Assembly: GCA_032622095.1 (NCBI GenBank)
Contig: CP136063.1
Span: forward strand, 6,923,814-6,987,813
DNA: 64,000 nucleotides
Direction of reading: 5' to 3'
From: Siphonodentalium dalli
Lineage: Eukaryota; Mollusca; Scaphopoda; Gadilida; Siphonodentaliidae
A program made the translations under genes and the position numbers. Below are positions 1 through 11,349 of the stretch, in pieces. The first letter of the stretch is position 1, and each line of letters begins with the position of its first letter. A model generated the notes under the pieces. It saw only the letters and a program-made list of their open reading frames with translations. It made no database searches and was not told the origin of the DNA.

Positions 1-285
1 GAACGATTTATCATGACGGCACACGATAAGCAACTCAATTAGCATGCAATTTGTAGAAATATTGTTATGAAGGCGTGATTGAGTCATCCTGCTATTGTCA
101 TATAGAACGGGATATTTTATAATAGTTTTGAATATCAAAGCTGACGCAAAAGATCGCACAACGAATTTTGTAGGAAGACTGTTCATTCGCTGCGATATTG
201 TTAAGAGTGACATTCGGCTTTAGACTGGTATGCGCCGTCTTCTATTCCCGACGCAAATAAAGGAAACATGAATATGTTATAGTCA

Positions 286-323
286 AATATCACTATAATA
301 GTGGAATATCACTATAATAGTGG
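286..323. repeat. 19-bp tandem duplication
   Basis: The unit aatatcactataatagtgg occurs twice head to tail. The core cactataatagtg is itself nearly palindromic. It is too short to assign to a family. Confidence 0.85.
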
Positions 324-364
324 AATTCAGGATGTGCCTGACCTGTGAACGTAATTATTATTAT

Positions 365-714
365 TGTGTGACACGAAGAAACGAATAGCAGTTCAAAAGT
401 CCGACCTCGGCACCCGCTACTGTTATCGGCTATTCATACGCTAGATGTTGAATAGGTTTTGTCATCGTCTATTCACAATCTAGATGTTGAATTGTACCGG
501 TACGATATTCATCGTTATGTAATAAAGACATAACTCGATGTGTATCTATTGCTGAACTATGTTCGTGAATAAAGTATATACAAGACGATCGAGACACAGA
601 AGAATACGTGGCGGACTGAACGTACTTTGTGACACGAAGAAACGAATTGCAGTTCAAAAGCCAGACCTGGGCACGCGCGACTGAAATCGTCTATTCATAC
701 TGTAGATGCTGAAC
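365..714. repeat. Direct repeat pair, about 88 bp, spaced 262 bp
   Basis: Copy one (about 365-453) and copy two (about 627-714) share gtgacacgaagaaacgaat followed by cagttcaaaag, a Cys/Gly-like GC-rich stretch and a tattcatac...tagatg end. A third partial tail (gtctattcac...tagatgttgaat) lies near 467-494. The mismatches show an old duplication. It could be the remnant of an LTR or a minisatellite. Confidence 0.7.
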
Positions 715-1148
715 ATGTTATTGGATGCACGTGTGAGTCTTGTGGATCGGCAACTGAGCAGCTAAATACTGTTTTGATAAGTGATTGCGTTCCATGAGTG
801 AGTGATTCTGTGTTTCTATAATTTGATAACGGTATACAAGTTTTGATACACGTATTACAGTATGCACATAGTGTGCGATAATAAGCAAAACACTTAACAC
901 GGGGGGGGGGGGGCTCAGTAAGCCAGCAGTGGATGAAAATGATTCGCAGTTATTTATGCGCTGTGATCCACCATGCAATTCCGTGAGTAATATGAATGCA
1001 TGCTGTCACGCGGTGATTCGTGGTCGAGAATACTGAGGTTAAAAACTGCCATCACCATGGTGATCGCCAATCCTCGCCACTCATAGTCCAGTCAAGATAC
1101 GACAAATATGGGCTCAAATGACTGAAGCTTCCTGAGTTTGTGCGAGAA

Positions 1149-1223
1149 CCCTGTGCCAATGCACTTTCTTATATATGCGACTCGACCATAGGTCGCCTCG
1201 CATATATAAGAGAATGCATTGGC
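1149..1223 (+). repeat. Hairpin terminal repeat, copy A (left end)
   Basis: Starts with CCCTGTG and continues into an almost perfect palindrome (1155-1223). The arms are about 26 bp (gccaatgcac... with ...gcattggc), then an inner 5-bp cgacc/ggtcg stem, closed by an ATA loop. The same sequence recurs at 3167, 43874, 58599 and 58747. In the 58.6-kb copy two such hairpins form the inverted ends of one element, so this is read as the left end of that family. One or two arm mismatches suggest age. Confidence 0.85.
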
Positions 1224-2064
1224 CTAACAAATTTTATATTAGTTTTTATAATTTTTAAAGAATGTAAATTTAAAAAATGATACAAAATTGTTAAATAATG
1301 TAACAAATAATGATAAAAATTATAAGTGTTGTCATAGAATGTAAGAAAGAAAATGTTAAAAAAAATGATAAAAATTGTTAAAGAATGTAAGGAAAATAAT
1401 AAATAAATGATACACAAATTGTTTGTGTGCAGTTTCGGTGCTGAGTGGCTCACCGGGAATTACCCTCCAAAAGGCAATGGTCACGGAGTTGATTGTTTTG
1501 CTTATCACTATGTACGTACTGTATGCACATTAACACATGATACAATGCATTTGCGGTATAACTTTATGTTATATTGAATATGCGACCAACTCATGGCGCA
1601 TCACGTCACTATATTTCCATATACAGGTATGCGCCATGAAATACAATGATTGCTAGATTAATAATTCTAACGCAGATATGTATCGATGATACGTCTGATG
1701 GACTTACATTATTACTATGTGCCTTAATATACTGTTAGGAAACCAGCCTACATTAAGATATAGTATATCTTCCTGGTCCAATACGCAATGATCAAAATGC
1801 ATTTGCGCTATAATATAATTTGCCAATAATGCAATGACATGTTTTGTTGAACGTAGAATCGAATGGACGTCATGCAGAATTTTACCTCTACCTGTTTTAT
1901 TAAGATATTATTGGCAAAAAACATCCACACGAGGACAGTTTGCTAATACAATGGATACTAGTATATACAAAACATGTGATAATAAAATATACAAGAAAAA
2001 AATTACATAATATGCTAAGATGTACAAGGAGTCTCGGGATAATGTATCATATTTATGGTTTCCT
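1224..2064. other. AT-rich non-coding stretch
   Basis: The first 200 bases (repeated gttaaagaatgtaag-like phrases) match the interior of the hairpin-ended element at 58668-58746. The rest is AT-rich, and no gene or clear structure was seen in it. Confidence 0.5.
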
Positions 2065-2340
2065 AACTGTTATTTGCTCAGCACGAGTATAGAATAAGCG
2101 ACGGATCAGTTTACATATTATTCGTGTAAGAGTGGGACAGTCATTTGTCAATATAGTAGTAAATTGATCGTTCGCGTTAATGCGTTGAAAATTCGGATTA
2201 TGGTTAACTATTGACTCGAGAAGCTCTCTTCATAGTTGTGAATATGCAGTGCATTCCATAAGGAAATGTATTTCATCTTCTATGACATCATCGCAGCAAA
2301 ACACACACTTTCTATGTTCTAATTTTACTGGGGGCTGTAA
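2065..2340 (-). pseudogene. Relic of a reverse-transcriptase C-terminal domain
   Basis: Read on the minus strand, one frame gives a Cys/His cluster of the form CVFC...EDEIHFLMEC followed by a tyrosine. This is the signature found downstream of the RT domain in many invertebrate non-LTR retrotransposons (Cys-X2-Cys ... His-X4-Cys). At least one in-frame stop follows. No RT core lies upstream in the window. It sits between hairpin repeats A and B and may be internal cargo of that element or an older insertion. Confidence 0.5.
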
Positions 2341-2989
2341 ATGACGCCCCTATTATGTATAAGTATACTCAGTAGGAAAATCACGACTCGAACAGAGTGT
2401 CTGGATAATTCGATCATTGATTGACAAAATGTAGCGTCGGTGACATGGCTACCAGGAAGATATACTATAGCTATAGCAACACAGTATTGCCATATTGAAC
2501 CAAATATAATTGCCACTTCTAGTGCCATCGATTATAACGACGTAAGTGATGACTGGTGGGTACAATTTGAACCGGTATCCACATAGGGCATTGCCATTTT
2601 TCAAATGAACCCTCATCGCCGGCGCTTGCGGGCGAGTCAGCTTGGAGTTGTCCCCATAACCGATTGAGCCACCGAGGCCCCTGATCACTATTTGTGAAAT
2701 GACAATAATTAGTATACACGTAAAAACACAGTTTATCTCGGTGGTATTGTTTTGTTCACTTGTAACGTTCGCATATTTGCGCACACTGTCTCTTTAAACA
2801 AACAGTAATTTGATAATTTATGTTCAACTCGCAGGCCACCAGTCATCCTTCACACTAATCGTGTGTATGGTCGTTAATGTTTTATATATTTATATGTGTT
2901 CGCGTTAAATGATCTGCAAATTATGTTTATTTTCTGATATCAGTTGAAAGAGGTTACATATTAAATAAGTTATGTTTCTAGAAAGAAAT
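2341..2989. other. Non-coding, possible continuation of the minus-strand relic
   Basis: Minus-strand frames upstream of the Cys/His relic are broken by several stops and show no RT catalytic motif. Nothing else can be supported here. Confidence 0.4.
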
Positions 2990-3241
2990 GTTTCCTTCTG
3001 ATTCTCCTTTAGGATTTTACCCACACATAGCCCCAGACAATCATGAGCAGACGACACTCTTCTATATGATTCTATATATGTGTGGGGCTCCCTGCAGGGT
3101 AATGGATGTTTTGTTTTATTTTATGTCCTAAAAAATGTAAGAAACATTTATTTAAAAAATTGTTATGCCAAAGCATTCTCTTATATATGCGAGGCGACCT
3201 ATGGTCGACTCGCATATATAAGAGAATGCATTTGCACAGGG
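2990..3241 (-). repeat. Hairpin terminal repeat, copy B (right end)
   Basis: Ends with the hairpin at 3167-3235 plus CACAGGG, the inverse of copy A. Upstream (about 3018-3102) lies a second conserved block starting ccacacatagcccca and ending tgtggggctccctgcaggg, which is itself a small stem-loop. The same block sits at the same distance from the hairpin at 43.7 kb, so it belongs to the element. Copies A and B could be the two ends of one 2.09-kb element (1149-3241). Confidence 0.8.
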
Positions 3242-3432
3242 TAAAAACAATTCCGACTTACGACTGGATTTGATATGGCGGGTCACATATGTGTCATTTG
3301 TATATATGCCGTAGGACACCGTTTGCATAAATCCAGGCCAAGCAATGCAAGAATTCCTTCAATATGCTCTGTTTTCCAAGCAAAAACTCGTGAATTTCAC
3401 ATAACTTCTGGCATCTCCGGTGTATATTATTA

Positions 3433-3572
3433 GTTATCTTCGGCAACATCGGGGGTATATGGAGATTTAATACCTGGATGTCGATTTTGAACCCCGAGGC
3501 GGAGCCGAGGGGTTCAAAAAGAGACATCCAGGTATTAAATCTCCATATACCCCCGATGTTTCCGAAGATAAC
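3433..3572. repeat. 140-bp near-perfect palindrome
   Basis: Arms of about 63 bp (gttatcttcgg... against ...ccgaagataac) differ at only two or three positions. They are separated by a GC-rich tip (cgaggcggagccgag). The arm contains catatacccccgatgttt, which recurs twice at 5713-5754 on the other side of the Crypton-like gene. It could extrude as a cruciform. Confidence 0.9.
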
Positions 3573-3856
3573 GATGTTGTCCCCACTTTACCATAATTTC
3601 CAGAACAATAATAGCAATGTGATCAATTTTCCGAGCCAATTTGCATGTTGGGCGGTAGTTGACGTCATTCGCGTAAAGATTTAAGCGTGCAATTGGGATG
3701 ACGTTATACGACGAGCATGCCCCGGGCGAGGAGGGTGATTGAATTGGGCGCATTTGAGCAACAGAAATTTTAATTCTATTAATACAACACTCAATGACAA
3801 AGTTGTCCACTATCCAATAGAATTCTTTCTTTCGGTCACATGGCAGTTCTCGTGAG

Positions 3857-5394
3857 TCAGTTTTTCAAAATGATGTTGACTTGTCCAATGATACATTTGT
3901 TGAATTCAGGAACAGTATTGTTTGTGCGTACATCGACATCTGTCTTTGAAATTACCTGCACATTCGCCGGGATTATGAGCTCTTCCTCAAATAGTTCTTT
4001 CATGAAATTTGAAATGTTGAAGTTAGCAGTGCAGTTGTTTTTGGACGATGACATTGGTCCATTTTCTGGTTTGTTTTCACTGCCATTGCCAGAACTGACA
4101 GGATTAGATTCACGATGGATTGAATGTGTATTCTGAGGAATTACTGGATTATGAATTGGTGAGTCTATTCGCTTTCTTTTTTTCATCGGTTCATACATAG
4201 TCCTAGTCTCACTTCCCAATGCGTTGTTGTTGTTGTTGCTGTTGTTGTTGTTTTCATCTAGCGTTGTACCACTGCCAGCGATTTCATTTTCTGGGATCAC
4301 ACTGACTGTATGACTTATGATTGGGGGTCCATTTGGGATTAATTTGGCGGCTATTGACCGGCCCATATCCATCCTTTCTTCGTCAGAAACACGTTGGTAT
4401 ACCGCTAGGGAGGATACGGACTTGTGACCAGTAACTGCCATAATTTGTGAAGCACTGTAATTTTGCTGAGACAATATTGTAGCCCCCGTTGCCCGGATAC
4501 TGTGGTTTGTATAAATAGCACTTAGTCCAGCTTTTTGGCTGAGTTTGTCATGAATTGGCCGAGTGAATTCTTTCCGACGGGTTTTCGTGTGTACCAAACA
4601 TCTTCGTTATCGGTGAATGTGCTTTTTGGAAACTGCCAAAGTCGGTCTAATTCCGGATGAAGTCTCGAAACATAATCCTCAAAAGACTTCACTGGACAAT
4701 ACTTTGAATCTTTCTCCTGCGGCATGAAGCCTCCAACCGATTCCTTGTCACCCTCTCTGTGATTCTTGGTCACTTCGTCATTTACTTTATACACATACCT
4801 GGAGCCAGAACGATTGTCCGTCGCAGTTTTAAATGTAGCCTTGGTCATCATTTCAATATTTTCCATTCCTCGTCTACAAAAGAAGAGCCTTAGGTCGAAC
4901 ATTACCTTGTTGTACAAACCCTATGGAGTGGCTGGGTTCATGTGTATAGATGTGTACAATTGCTTCCTGTCCATTTCGTTTATCACTGGGTAATGTTGAG
5001 TCAAACCTTTGCCATTTTTCTTCAACTCGGCCTGTGCACTCTTGAAGCTCAAATTTGATGTAACAAAATCACCGTCCCTAATAATATCAAAGGTTTTATT
5101 GAATGGTGGGCTTGTGAGATAGCGGGACAGTCCGTATCTAAAAGATTCTAATGAGTTCACTTTGTATTGATCCCCGTCTCTCCTCCGCGCATCAAAATAG
5201 AAGTGGGCCAGAGTCATATTCAGCTGTGTTGTTCCGTAATTCTCAAACCTTTCATCCAGTCTCTTCTCATGTAGGTATTCCCGCAAAAGCTTCGCAGATG
5301 CATTGTTCGCTTTTATTGTTGATTTTGGCGTCAATTCAAATCTTTTCCTGATGATATCCCCCTCACTATGACTAGCAAATCTGGAAATCGACAT
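3857..5394 (-). pseudogene. Crypton-type tyrosine recombinase, broken
   Basis: Three minus-strand segments join into one protein of the Crypton/ZMYM2-KIAA1958-like tyrosine recombinase family, which cuts and rejoins DNA through a covalent tyrosine. The N-terminal SAM-like part begins at the ATG at 5394 (an upstream in-frame extension reaches 5511). The catalytic part shows an arginine motif (FFCRRGMENI), the NHSIR box and the GHKSVSSLAVY box, with the nucleophilic Tyr nine residues after His. The C-terminus carries a poly-Asn run from a GTT repeat (4222-4252) and a disordered tail. Two breaks are visible: an in-frame TAG at 4921-4923 and a frameshift near 4530-4545 in an A5 run just before the NHSIR box. 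No introns are evident. The catalytic boxes are intact, so inactivation looks fairly recent. Confidence 0.85.
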
Positions 5395-5712
5395 TTTCAA
5401 GCTAATTTGAAATTTCGTATGAAATGTTGTTTCGTTAGTCTGCCATAGAAACAGGAAACTAAACAGTGCAGTTACCCCCCTCTTCATTTGTTTACCTAGC
5501 AACAAGAACATTGGGCGTACTTATATAAACTGGTCGTATCATGAATGAATAATTCAATTTCATCATATACAAACATGTATAAAAAACAAATACCAACTGA
5601 GCATTTGTGTTATGCTTTATATCGGGAACAGTTGTAATATTCTGTTATACACGCAAATAATGTTCGCAAATGGTTGTTTTTCGCATATTTATGACTAAGG
5701 TCAAAGGTCATT

Positions 5713-5754
5713 CATATACCCCGATGTTTCAAAGCTCATATACCCCCGATGTTT
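5713..5754 (+). repeat. Two copies of the catatacccccgatgttt motif
   Basis: The motif present in both arms of the 3433-3572 palindrome occurs here at 5713-5729 (one C fewer) and 5737-5754, with a degenerate third copy near 5766. The Crypton relic lies exactly between the two sites, so these may be element ends or the duplicated integration environment. Confidence 0.75.
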
Positions 5755-5994
5755 CGCGCACGTTCTCTTATACCCCGCTGTCAAGGGTGACGGTGGACAT
5801 CGTGATTTGACCGTGGTGGTGTAGCCAATCAGATTGCTAGTTTCAACCAGATGTGGGGACAAACATGTATAATCTGAAAGGTTATTAAAAGAAGGCGGAG
5901 TTTAATATATTTGAGAGGTTTCATATATTATGGGTTGTTCTGTCTCCGTGGGTTTCATTAACTGCTATACTTTTTAATAATTTCACTCATCCAT

Positions 5995-7085
5995 AACATA
6001 AAAAATTACCTTATTTAGTCCGTGGGCCAATTATGAGAAAGCCTCTAGTTTAGAAGTTGGCTGCACCCCCACCCCCTACAACAAAGGTTTTTAGATATAA
6101 AATTAAAGGTCATTATATGACGCATCCTATTTTACTTGTAGCCCGCGTCAGAATGTGTCCCAAAATATGTTTTTTTCAGGGAAGACAACTCCTACCACTT
6201 AATACAATAAAAAATTCATCGAGTACAACTGTCAGCATATCAAACTATGACTTCGGTTATAAAGTGAACAAGACATCGTTTACAACACTGAACCAATGTA
6301 CAAGCTAGTTCGACAAAAATTGCGATAAATATTTTGAAATTGCGAAAAATTACTTGAAGTTTGAAAAATAGTGTCACATATACTTGGCTATAACTTGTGA
6401 TACCCATGGGCTATTGACGCGCACCATATCTCAAAAATTGCCCCAAAGACATAGCAAAACAATTTGGATGATGGAGTGATAATTATATTTCTGTGAAAAT
6501 GCGCTGTGGGCATAAACCCCACCCCCTAAAATACAATTTTCTCAGAAAAATTAATTACCGCACACAAAGAAGGCTTTATGGGCATACAATGAAACAGTGT
6601 AGAGCTTGATGAAGGGGAATTATAAATAACCTTGTCGGAACATGTTCTAAGATGAAAATTTTGGGGAAAATTTTGAAAAAAATTATTTTTCACTAATTTC
6701 TCAAAATTTTAAAACATTGTGATTAAATTTTAATAGGCGTATGGAAAAGTCACGCGAGGATATTGTCCAGAAAATGTAAATTCATAAAACTTCAACTATT
6801 TCATATTTTAGAATTTTTTATTTGAATTTTTGTACAAAGCCGATTATATATATATATTTCAACTGGTCACATAGGCTAGCAAAGGCTGATGGGTGAGACT
6901 TACGATTTACTGGGTGGTATTTTCTTATTTTGTGGCGCATTTTGTGACACTAGACACACAATTGACGATATATACAGAATCGGCACTTCATATTTGATAA
7001 TCGTTTTAAGATGGCATCCAAAACGGCCACCAACACAAATTAAACTGGGTTCGTCATATGGGGATAAGGGAATTGTTCATTAAAA
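5995..7085 (+). repeat. Dispersed repeat R1, plus-strand copy
   Basis: A non-coding, AT-rich sequence of about 1.1 kb. Positions 5995-6860 match 32475-33390 in reverse orientation (shared phrases such as gtccgtgggccaatta, ggctgcacccccaccccct and ggggaattataaataac). Positions 6860-7085 match 10620-10880 in reverse orientation. Divergence is roughly a fifth to a quarter by eye. No transposase is seen; it is probably a non-autonomous DNA element or decayed LTR element. Confidence 0.75.
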
Positions 7086-9214
7086 ATGCATTCACTGGTG
7101 CTCCTCAACAAACTAAAGAACTCTAATATGTTGTACCAACTCATTTATTGTGATGAATAATTGATTGACGAAAATGCCCAATAACTCTGCTCATTCTCAG
7201 GGTAGCCAGTTAAGTAACAATTGGCACTACTTCGGTTAGTCCATGCAGATATCGTCACATTTCATATACCAGTACATCCTGACGTGTCGGCGGCCAAATA
7301 ACAATTCGCATGAATCATTGTAGCCAATTGCAAATCGCATTAGTTCTATAACTGCATTTGCATAGGGATGACGTGACATCAAATCGTTGTTGATGTGCAG
7401 GGCTTCTGTGCCCCTCACGCAACGACCATGCGATGGCCGTCAAGGAAAACCAAGCCCAAATAATCCCATGCATACATATATCTCATGCACGGTAACTATG
7501 CTTTCTACACCGGTACTTCTGTTGCGGGGTCATTTTACCCAGACCTATTTTCAACCTTGGGGGAGACAAGCAGAACTCCCATGGCTTGATCATATATTAG
7601 CGCTTTGGGACGGACCGGGGCGATCCAATACACTGCATGTCAAAAGGTTCAATACTTCAGGAGTTTAGGAAAATATCTTACTCTGTTTAGCTGTTATGTT
7701 TCTGCCCAGCTTGTGGGTATATATTCTCGGTCAACTGAAATCATTTGGGTTTGTTAACAATCCGAAGATTATAATAGTAGCATGGTGTTGACCTATGCTA
7801 TGAACCCGACGGCCATGAAAGGGACAATGATAGTGGACAGGCCGATCATGATTACGCCCGAATCTTGCTTCACCGTTGGTTATAGATTCATTGTTATGCA
7901 TGTGCATTTGGGTGCTGACTATTCCCGCTCTGCGTCCTGGTGATAACATTATTTACATGACACCCAAACGGGCGTACATGTAAAGGGACACATCATGTCA
8001 CTATGCCTAGTGTTGTTATCATATAACCATAAACATGTATATCGTGCACTATAGATAGGGCTATGGTTATATATGCCACGCAATATAGGACTATATATGG
8101 ACCCCAAATTACATGGGGTTATATGGACATGGCATTCCAGAATGGGTTGAGTTATTGTGCCAAGTAATTGCTTGATAGTTTGCACGAAAATAGTGTTGCT
8201 CAATAAGTCTGTAATTTTGATATTGTTCTCGTTTAACAACAGGAGAAAATGTATCATACTTCGTCGTCTTACAAATTATTGACAGGATGTAGGTAGGTCA
8301 TCATCGATATGAGTAGATTGTTGAAGTTGTTGCAAAATATGATTTATTATATTTTCAGTAACTTTTTCTGCCAAAATAATAATCGTATCCCCACTCCCGG
8401 AAGTGGCACGATGTTATCCTACTCTCAGAGGTTTATCTTACTCCCAGCGACGACGGACTATTTATCCCAACCTCGCACATTCCGAATTACGTTATTCGAA
8501 GTGCACGTTTTGGGTTACTCCCCTTACACCAAAATAATTGTCTCAGTTCCAGTGCATAGTCAGATAACACAAAATACACCAAAAACACAGACCACCAATG
8601 AGTTATCGACATCAAATTCCAGCTCAGTGAATTTGCAGGATCAACACCAACTGTGAAACATTTTTGGTTACGCTCAACTTCGGAATCCAAAGATCGAAAT
8701 CGTGATAAACAATTGTTCCCACAAGTGCATTCGCACCAAGAAAATGAAAACAGCGTTGAGATCCACTTCAGTATCTTCAAGCAGTTCCACTTCAAATTCC
8801 ACCGACATTCGAGTGCATATTCCAAATGAAAGTGAGCAGTGATATCCCATATAACTAGGAAGGCTTATCCACACAATGACATTCCAAACAGTTACTAATT
8901 TAATCAATACAGTTTGTTATTTGTTTGAAAAATTCCTCGGAAAAATCCCCTTGAAGTTGGTGGCAATAGGAGAAATCAGTCAATGAAATGACGTGACGTT
9001 CCTTGTTCGGGGTAAAATACTATGGCGCGCGCGGCTATAGTAAAAAAATTAATGAATGAGTGACGTAATCGATTTAGCTTATTTGGGTTGTTATCTTATC
9101 ATTGCGCGTAATTTAACGGAAACATTTAGGTCAATATTCAGAATAGGAACATCTTCTCAATGCATTTTATTAGAGTTGTGTCGTGACAAACTGTTGTGGA
9201 AAATATAATAAACA
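7086..9214. other. No gene recognised
   Basis: Several short open frames exist, the longest at 8309-8656 (115 codons, Ser/Thr/Gln-rich end). None shows a domain, and the composition does not separate them from chance. A small palindrome (ctatggcgcgcgcggctatag, interrupted) lies near 9020-9041. Confidence 0.4.
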
Positions 9215-9365
9215 CAATAGTTAACTGTCATCAGCGACGAACGAAGTTTCTCCTCGAGTGAGATGCGAGGATTATTTTTCACTCGGCTAACGCCTCGTGA
9301 AAAATAATCCTGCGCATCTCACTCGAGGAGAAACTTCGTTCGTCGCTGATGACAGTTAACTATTG
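9215..9365. repeat. 151-bp near-perfect palindrome
   Basis: Arms of about 68 bp starting caatagttaactgtcatcag are inverted copies with one or two differences, separated by a 14-base tip. The architecture (long arms, GC-rich tip) is like 3433-3572 and 56540-56699, but the sequence is different. Confidence 0.92.
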
Positions 9366-9408
9366 TCTATATATTGCAATTCTTTTTCAGAATAAGTTAT
9401 TATGCTAC

Positions 9409-9787
9409 CATTGTCCTGCAACCGAGAATAACATGGCAAGGCTTCACAAATCATGTGTCCATGACACAGTTCCAGACAATGCCAAATATTTATCAGGTGG
9501 TGATAACAAAGAGTCCTTGACGGGCTTCTTTGTGTTCGCGAATGGTCGAGTCCAGAATCTAATTGTGTTTCAAAAACACTGAATTATATGTTTGCCATGG
9601 GGTCGAATGTAATGTGATATGGACCCTGAATGGCGACGTTCGTTTAGAGTTAGTTCCTGATCTCGTGCTAGTATGTCACCACGAGGAAGCAGATACAGGT
9701 ATACTGTTACATGCAGCCAATGCAGCACGCCTCGGTCGGAAGCTAGTTATTCTTTTTATTCCACTGACATACATGTCGAAATACTAG
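9409..9787 (+). pseudogene. Fragment of a HEEADT-box transposon-associated protein
   Basis: Two overlapping plus-strand frames (up to 9582, then from 9563) form one fragment broken by a frameshift. The second frame carries HHEEADTGILLHAANAAR followed by GRKLVI. This matches from memory the conserved HEEADTR...LHA.DA block of a large uncharacterised protein family, repeated in cnidarian and mollusc genomes and often described as a PIN-like nuclease associated with transposons. No start, no downstream TVDTDV motif and no complete domain remain. Confidence 0.5.
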
Positions 9788-10619
9788 AATGTTATGTTTC
9801 TCAATGATTAGGAGCTAGGATAATTCTTCATACTGAATCAAAAAATAGGTCATGTGTCATTTCCGTGAACGACATAGCGGACAGTATTGTCCAATGAGGT
9901 GTGTGGAACCTTACCTCTAATTCACGCGTTGACAGGCTACTACATTCACAAACACCTATAAAATGAATCCGTTTGACTTAATAGTCAAAAGTAGTAAAAT
10001 GTGATGCGACTTTAAATTTGCATCAATTTGTTTAATCTATTAATGTTGACGATGACACTATATATCCTACCAAGAGTTACTTTTTTTTCACTTTAAACAT
10101 ATTTTATTCGTATATACATATACAAAATGGATCGGGGCACAAGTTATTTCAACTTAGGTAGCCCCTCTGCCGTACAAAATTGACAATAAATTGTTATAAG
10201 ATGACAAGAAGGCGATAACAGAAAACTGTTTGGCAACACAATATTACATACTGCAAAAGTCATTTCTTTATTGACAAAAAATCCTCTGTATAACAACTAA
10301 TTTCTTTAATATAAAATATTTAACCTGAACACACGTTTACATCAGAGATAGGCAACTTGAAATTGGAGGCTGGTAATTTGGGCATGCAATTTCAATTTTC
10401 TTCAGAAAAATTATATAACTTGATATTACTTATCTAAACCTACCCAAAAGGCACATGTTAGTGGTGATTGTTTTAATCTTTCTCTACATTGATTTGCATC
10501 AAGTATTCCTCCAATAAATGAGTATATATAGTCCTTAAGACAACCACTTACTCATAGGCTTAAATTAATTGAAAAAATAGTTGGGTTCTATGGTCTGCTT
10601 ATGGTTACCAGTGAACTCA
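9788..10619. other. AT-rich, no feature seen
   Basis: No open frame of interest and no repeat was recognised in this stretch. Confidence 0.4.
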
Positions 10620-10867
10620 TGATTAACAATTCCCTTGTCCCCAGAAAACGAACTCAGTCATGATTGTGATGGAAAGTGTGAGAAACTTCGATTTTGTTGG
10701 CCGATTTGGATGCCATCCTAAACGTATTGTCAAATATGGAGCGCATATAATGCCGTATCTATTGTCAGTTGTGATCACTGTCCCGACATGCACGGCACAC
10801 ATAAGAAAATACCGTTCTGTATAACGTAAGTCTCACTCATAAGCCTTTGTTGCCATATGTGTTCAGT

Positions 10868-10869
<2 letters not shown>
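10620..10869 (-). repeat. Dispersed repeat R1, inverted partial copy
   Basis: The reverse complement aligns with 6860-7085 (shared gattaacaattccctt, ggatgccatc, aagaaaatacc and cgtaagtctcac blocks). Together the two copies form a loose inverted pair around 7.1-10.6 kb. Confidence 0.7.

Positions 10870-10934
<65 letters not shown>
10870..10934. repeat. (TA)n microsatellite
   Basis: About 32 uninterrupted AT dinucleotides. It lies at the 3' end of a SINE-like unit on the minus strand, where it may have begun as the SINE tail. Confidence 0.97.
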
Positions 10935-10935
<1 letters not shown>

Positions 10936-11085
10936 CATAGTCGTATAAGAGCGACGTATTTTATCCCAAAGGGTTAAACAGATGCGGAGATTTAAACCAG
11001 AAACTTTTAGAAACGCAAACATGTTCGGTAGCGAAATATTTCACCGATAGATCACTACGCTACCAATAAGCCATACCGCATGGAA
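10935..11085 (-). mobile_element. Possible tRNA-derived SINE with (TA)n tail
   Basis: On the minus strand a pol III A-box-like segment (ggtagcgtagtgatc) is followed about 60 bases later by a B-box-like ggtttaaatctcc, then unrelated sequence and a (TA)n tail. A similar A-box phrase occurs in 52090-52370. Box matches are loose and no target duplication was found. Confidence 0.4.
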
Positions 11086-11349
11086 TTCCAAAGAAGTAAG
11101 CAATAAAATAAAGCGACAAAGTATTTGGACAAAATTACAATATAATCATGAATCGCGAGAGTTTGGGAAAAATGTTAATTAGGCCGCGAAGCGATTGGGA
11201 TAACTCTTGAGCAGGAATTGGGAGAACTATATATTTACACGTAGGGGTGAGCGACGCGGTCGGTGTCAACTTTCTTTCCAACTTATCGATCGAAGAAGAC
11301 GGTCAAAAATATTTAAACAGGTACAGTTCGTCTTTTGTCTTCGCTCAGT

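Larger units (their letters stand above)
1..1148. other. Non-coding flank with short repeats
   Basis: No credible gene is seen; the reading frames are short and without recognisable motifs. The stretch holds a 19-bp tandem pair near 286, a roughly 88-bp direct repeat at 365 and 627, and a run of 13 G at 901-913. The direct-repeat copies resemble the downstream part of a Gypsy LTR in style (a cgaagaaacgaat core), but no LTR ends could be placed. Confidence 0.6.

Noticed and set aside
3840-4136. Plus-strand 98-codon ORF
   Set aside because: Antisense of the Crypton 1 tail.
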